A stretch of DNA of 64,000 nt from NCBI RefSeq assembly GCF_000373645.1, contig NZ_KB892010.1, positions 1 to 64,000 of the forward strand, given 5' to 3'. A program made the translations under genes and the position numbers. Positions 61,886-64,000 of the stretch are shown here, piece by piece. Every line of letters starts with the position of its first letter. Within the stretch, counting starts at the first letter, position 1. The stretch comes from Streptomyces sp. ATexAB-D23. GTDB lineage: Bacteria > Actinomycetota > Actinomycetes > Streptomycetales > Streptomycetaceae. A model generated the notes under the pieces. The model was not told the DNA's origin and made no database searches. It was given only the letters and a program-made list of their open reading frames with translations.

Positions 61886-63025
61886 GTGAGCAGCAGCGGC
61901 CTCATCTACGCAGTCATCGTCGGGGCCTGGGCCGCCTACTTGGTGCCGATGTGGCTCCGCAGGCAGGACGAACTCAACGAAGCGCGTCCCACGGAACGCT
62001 TCAGCACCGCCATCCGGCTGCTGTCCGGCCGGGCGGCGATGGAGCGCCGATATGCCAAGGGGCTGCAGGAGCGCACCGACGACGAGGCGGCACCCGACGC
62101 CGACCCGGACGTGAGCACGGACCGAATGGAATCCGTCGACGTCCGGGCCTTCGCCGCGCCCCCGGCGCACACCGAGGCCCGGGTCCACGACCCGGCCGGT
62201 GCGCCGGAGCGCGCGCCCCGCAGACGGCGCGAACGGCCCGCCGAGCCCGCCGAGTCCGCCGCCCCGGGCCCCGCCCGGCGGCGCGTGCGCCCCGGCGGAA
62301 TCGACGCGGAGCGCGCCCGGCGCGCACAGCGCCTCCAGGTCCTCGCGCGCCGTCGGCGCACCACCGTCGTCCTCTTCCTCGTCTTCACGCTCGGCGCGAT
62401 CGTCGCGGCGGTCGGCGGCCTCCGCTTCCTGTGGGCCCCCGCCGTCCCGGCCGTCCTGCTCAGCGCGTACATCGCGCATCTGCGGGCGCACGAGCGGCGC
62501 AGGTTCGCCTTCACCATGGACCAGCGCCGCGCCGAGGTGGCCGCCCAGCGGCTGCGCGAGAACCGCCCCCGCCGCCACCAGCCCGCCGCGCCGGCCCCCG
62601 CCGACGCCGACGAGGACTCCGAGGCGCGCCACCCCGCCCCCGAACCCGCCCCCACGGTCTCCCCCCAGGAGGCCGGCCGCCGCGCCCTGGTCGAGCAGAC
62701 GGACCACGCGGAGTGGGTGGACCAGCAGCGCGAGCGCGGCCCGGTCCAGGGCGACAGCTGGGAGCCCGTCCCGGTCCCCCTCCCCACCTACGTCACCGCC
62801 CCGGTCGCCCCCCGCGCCACGGGCGGCGTCGAGGTCGGCAACCCGGAGACCTGGAGCGCGGCCCGCTCCAGCACCGCCGAGCCCGCCCAGGACACCGCGA
62901 CGCCCCCGGCCGAACCGGCCCCACGCCGGCGCGCGCCCCAGTCCCGCCGCTCCCGCGACCGGGGCCGCACCCCGCTCTTCGACCAGTACGAGGACGGCGA
63001 CCGCCCCCGCGCCGCCAACGAGTGA
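61886..63025 (+). CDS. sepX: SepX / GlpR-type membrane cell-division protein
   Basis: A 379-residue protein with an N-terminal membrane helix (GLIYAVIVGAWAAYLVPMWL followed by RRQDEL), a Pro/Arg/Ala-rich cytoplasmic region, two central helices (TTVVLFLVFTLGAIVAAVGG and RFLWAPAVPAVLLSAYIAHL) and a disordered acidic-basic C-terminal tail. This layout and its place beside glp and rimJ match SepX of Streptomyces and the Glp receptor of Corynebacterium, needed for divisome stability and hyphal septation. GTG start at 61886. A GACAC (WhiA-like core) lies about 52 bases upstream. Confidence 0.8.
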   Translation: MSSSGLIYAVIVGAWAAYLVPMWLRRQDELNEARPTERFSTAIRLLSGRAAMERRYAKGLQERTDDEAAPDADPDVSTDRMESVDVRAFAAPPAHTEARVHDPAGAPERAPRRRRERPAEPAESAAPGPARRRVRPGGIDAERARRAQRLQVLARRRRTTVVLFLVFTLGAIVAAVGGLRFLWAPAVPAVLLSAYIAHLRAHERRRFAFTMDQRRAEVAAQRLRENRPRRHQPAAPAPADADEDSEARHPAPEPAPTVSPQEAGRRALVEQTDHAEWVDQQRERGPVQGDSWEPVPVPLPTYVTAPVAPRATGGVEVGNPETWSAARSSTAEPAQDTATPPAEPAPRRRAPQSRRSRDRGRTPLFDQYEDGDRPRAANE

Positions 63026-63123
63026 CCCGCCCGCCCGGCCCGCGGCGACACCGCCACAGCTGACCAGCGCGGAACGGATTTCCGAGCACCCCGTTGAGGG
63101 TGCTAGAGTTTCACTCGTTGCAA

Positions 63124-63197
63124 GGGCCTGTGGCGCAGTCTGGTAGCGCACCTCGTTCGCATCGAGGGGGTCTGGGGTTCAAATCCCCACAGGTCCA
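63124..63197 (+). tRNA. tRNA-Ala (anticodon CGC)
   Basis: A full 74-base cloverleaf: acceptor GGGCCTG with CAGGTCC (one G-U), D stem GCGC/GCGC, anticodon stem CCTCG/CGAGG with loop TTCGCAT, T stem TGGGG/CCCCA with loop TTCAAAT, discriminator A. The anticodon CGC reads GCG, an abundant alanine codon in this genome. CC follows the discriminator and then GC, so the terminal CCA is not fully encoded. Confidence 0.97.
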
Positions 63198-63211
63198 CCG
63201 CATCGCAACAG

Positions 63212-63242
63212 AAAGCCCCGCCGGGAGACCGGCGGGGCTTTC
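63212..63242 (+). terminator. tRNA-Ala terminator
   Basis: AAAGCCCCGCCGG pairs with CCGGCGGGGCTTT around GAGA, just after the tRNA, and ends in TTTC. A strong intrinsic terminator. Confidence 0.92.
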
Positions 63243-63624
63243 TGCCGTTCCGGGGCTGCCCTCGCTCCTCGTCAGGACTCTTGTACGGGTCCGGAGTCCC
63301 GGTGACACGGCCGCGGGTGCTTCTCTTCCCTGGTTTCGGTCACGTGCTCGTGTCGGCATCCGTTTGAGGGTGATGGTGCGGTTATGCCGCGGCAGCCCTG
63401 TCCGCCGCATGATGATCGGCGGCGGCGCTGGTGGTTCGGCTGATGATGCTGATGAACCCGGTGGAGCCGCATCGCGCTGCCGACACATGTTCGTCCCCGG
63501 ATCCGGAAGAGGCCCCAGGCATCGGTGGATGCGTCCTGGTGGCCCGGAACGCGGCGGAGGCGGGCGGTGTCGTCGTCCCCGGCCGGAGAGCCGGGGGCGC
63601 TCTCACCATCACAGAGGAGCACGG
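63243..63624. other. Upstream region of the urease gene
   Basis: About 380 bases with open frames but none recognisable. The GAGGAG ribosome site at 63614-63619 belongs to the next gene. A promoter for the urease operon must lie here, but no consensus was identified. Confidence 0.4.
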
Positions 63625-64000
63625 ATGCATCTGATTCCTTCGGAGCAGGAGAAGCTGCTGCTCAGCATGGCCGGGATGCTGGCCAGCTATCGCAAGGAGC
63701 GCGGCATCAAGCTGAACTACCCCGAGGCCGTGGCCTACATCAGTTGCTGGGTCATCGAGGAGGCACGGGCGGGCACTTACACCGTCGACCAGATGACGAG
63801 CGACGCCGGCGTTCCCCTGGACGAGCGGAAGGGGGACACCCAGGGCGAGGGCGAGAGCGTTCTGACGACCGCGGACGTCATGGACGGCGTGGCCGAGATG
63901 CTCGACATCCTCCAGATCGAGGCGACCTTCCCCGATGGCCGCAAGCTCGTCACCCTCTATGACCCGATCCGTGCCCCGAAGGCCGCGACGACGCCCGCCC
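63625..64000 (+). CDS. ureA: Urease gamma-type subunit, truncated by window end
   Basis: The 125 visible codons encode a UreA-like chain: [60 protein letters not shown] and KLVTLYDPI. Compared with the usual UreA (about 100 residues), there is an insertion of roughly 15 residues after [12 protein letters not shown] (rich in Gly, Asp and Glu), and the chain continues past the usual end with KAATTPA, so a gamma-beta fusion is possible. Urea hydrolysis to ammonia and CO2 would need alpha and accessory genes beyond the window. Confidence 0.82.
   Translation, partial: MHLIPSEQEKLLLSMAGMLASYRKERGIKLNYPEAVAYISCWVIEEARAGTYTVDQMTSDAGVPLDERKGDTQGEGESVLTTADVMDGVAEMLDILQIEATFPDGRKLVTLYDPIRAPKAATTPA

Noticed and set aside
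63124..63197. tRNA-Ala as attachment site of the Dpd island
   Set aside because: It is more than 35 kb from the island edge, with conserved core genes between, and no partial tRNA copy was noticed at the island ends.
1..64000. CRISPR array
   Set aside because: No regularly spaced repeats of 24-40 bases with unique spacers were seen; the tandem repeats found are contiguous and short.

Overview
The window looks like a Streptomyces chromosome: very high GC, GTG/TTG/CTG starts, an HrdD-type sigma factor, the galU-glp-moaC-moaB-rimJ-sepX cell-division/molybdenum-cofactor locus and a tRNA-Ala(CGC). It divides into a mobile-element-bounded defence island (about 1-28200) and ordinary chromosome (about 28900-64000).

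Island. At the left edge an IS256-family insertion sequence sits in a broken IS5-type transposase; at the right edge is a decayed IS110-type transposase. Between them is what reads as a complete Dpd (7-deazaguanine-in-DNA) modification and restriction system in three transcription units. (i) A leftward queC-queE-queD-folE2 operon makes preQ0 from GTP. (ii) A divergent rightward operon encodes a YaaA/DUF6884-like protein (candidate DpdC), a DGQQR protein (DpdB), the TGT-like DNA transglycosylase DpdA and a second DGQQR protein. (iii) A leftward, tightly overlapping eight-gene operon encodes DpdE (SNF2-like), DpdF (RecQ-like), DpdG, DpdH (P-loop ATPase), DpdI, DpdJ (large DEAD/H helicase), DpdK (phospholipase-D-type nuclease) and DpdD; this is the presumed restriction arm. 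A 23-residue UvrD-type helicase scrap lies just downstream of dpdD. The expected flow is GTP to preQ0, insertion of preQ0 into DNA by DpdA with DpdB help, possible conversion to an amide form by the DpdC-position protein, and attack on unmodified DNA by the helicase/nuclease arm. The Dpd family is known; this variant has two DpdB paralogues, FolE2 in place of FolE, and an unusual DpdC-position protein.

Chromosomal part. Secreted M6 metalloprotease; TetR regulator with a DHA2 exporter; MarR regulator divergent from a DODA-type dioxygenase; questin-oxidase-like protein; hrdD behind a textbook SigR promoter; WYL regulator divergent from a second DHA2 exporter; a Streptomyces hypothetical; P1 peptidase. 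Next comes a five-gene operon for a membrane-anchored molybdopterin oxidoreductase (b-type membrane subunit, Mo-bisPGD catalytic subunit, four-cluster ferredoxin, Tat-type Rieske protein, small membrane protein) of unknown substrate. Then mscL, an SAF-domain protein, MTA phosphorylase, FmdB zinc ribbon, an MFS transporter, a K+/H+ antiporter, penicillin acylase, 5-formyl-THF cyclo-ligase, galU, glp/moeA, moaC, moaB, rimJ, sepX, tRNA-Ala and the start of a urease gamma gene cut by the window edge.

All calls come from reading motifs, gene order and translations; no database search was run.
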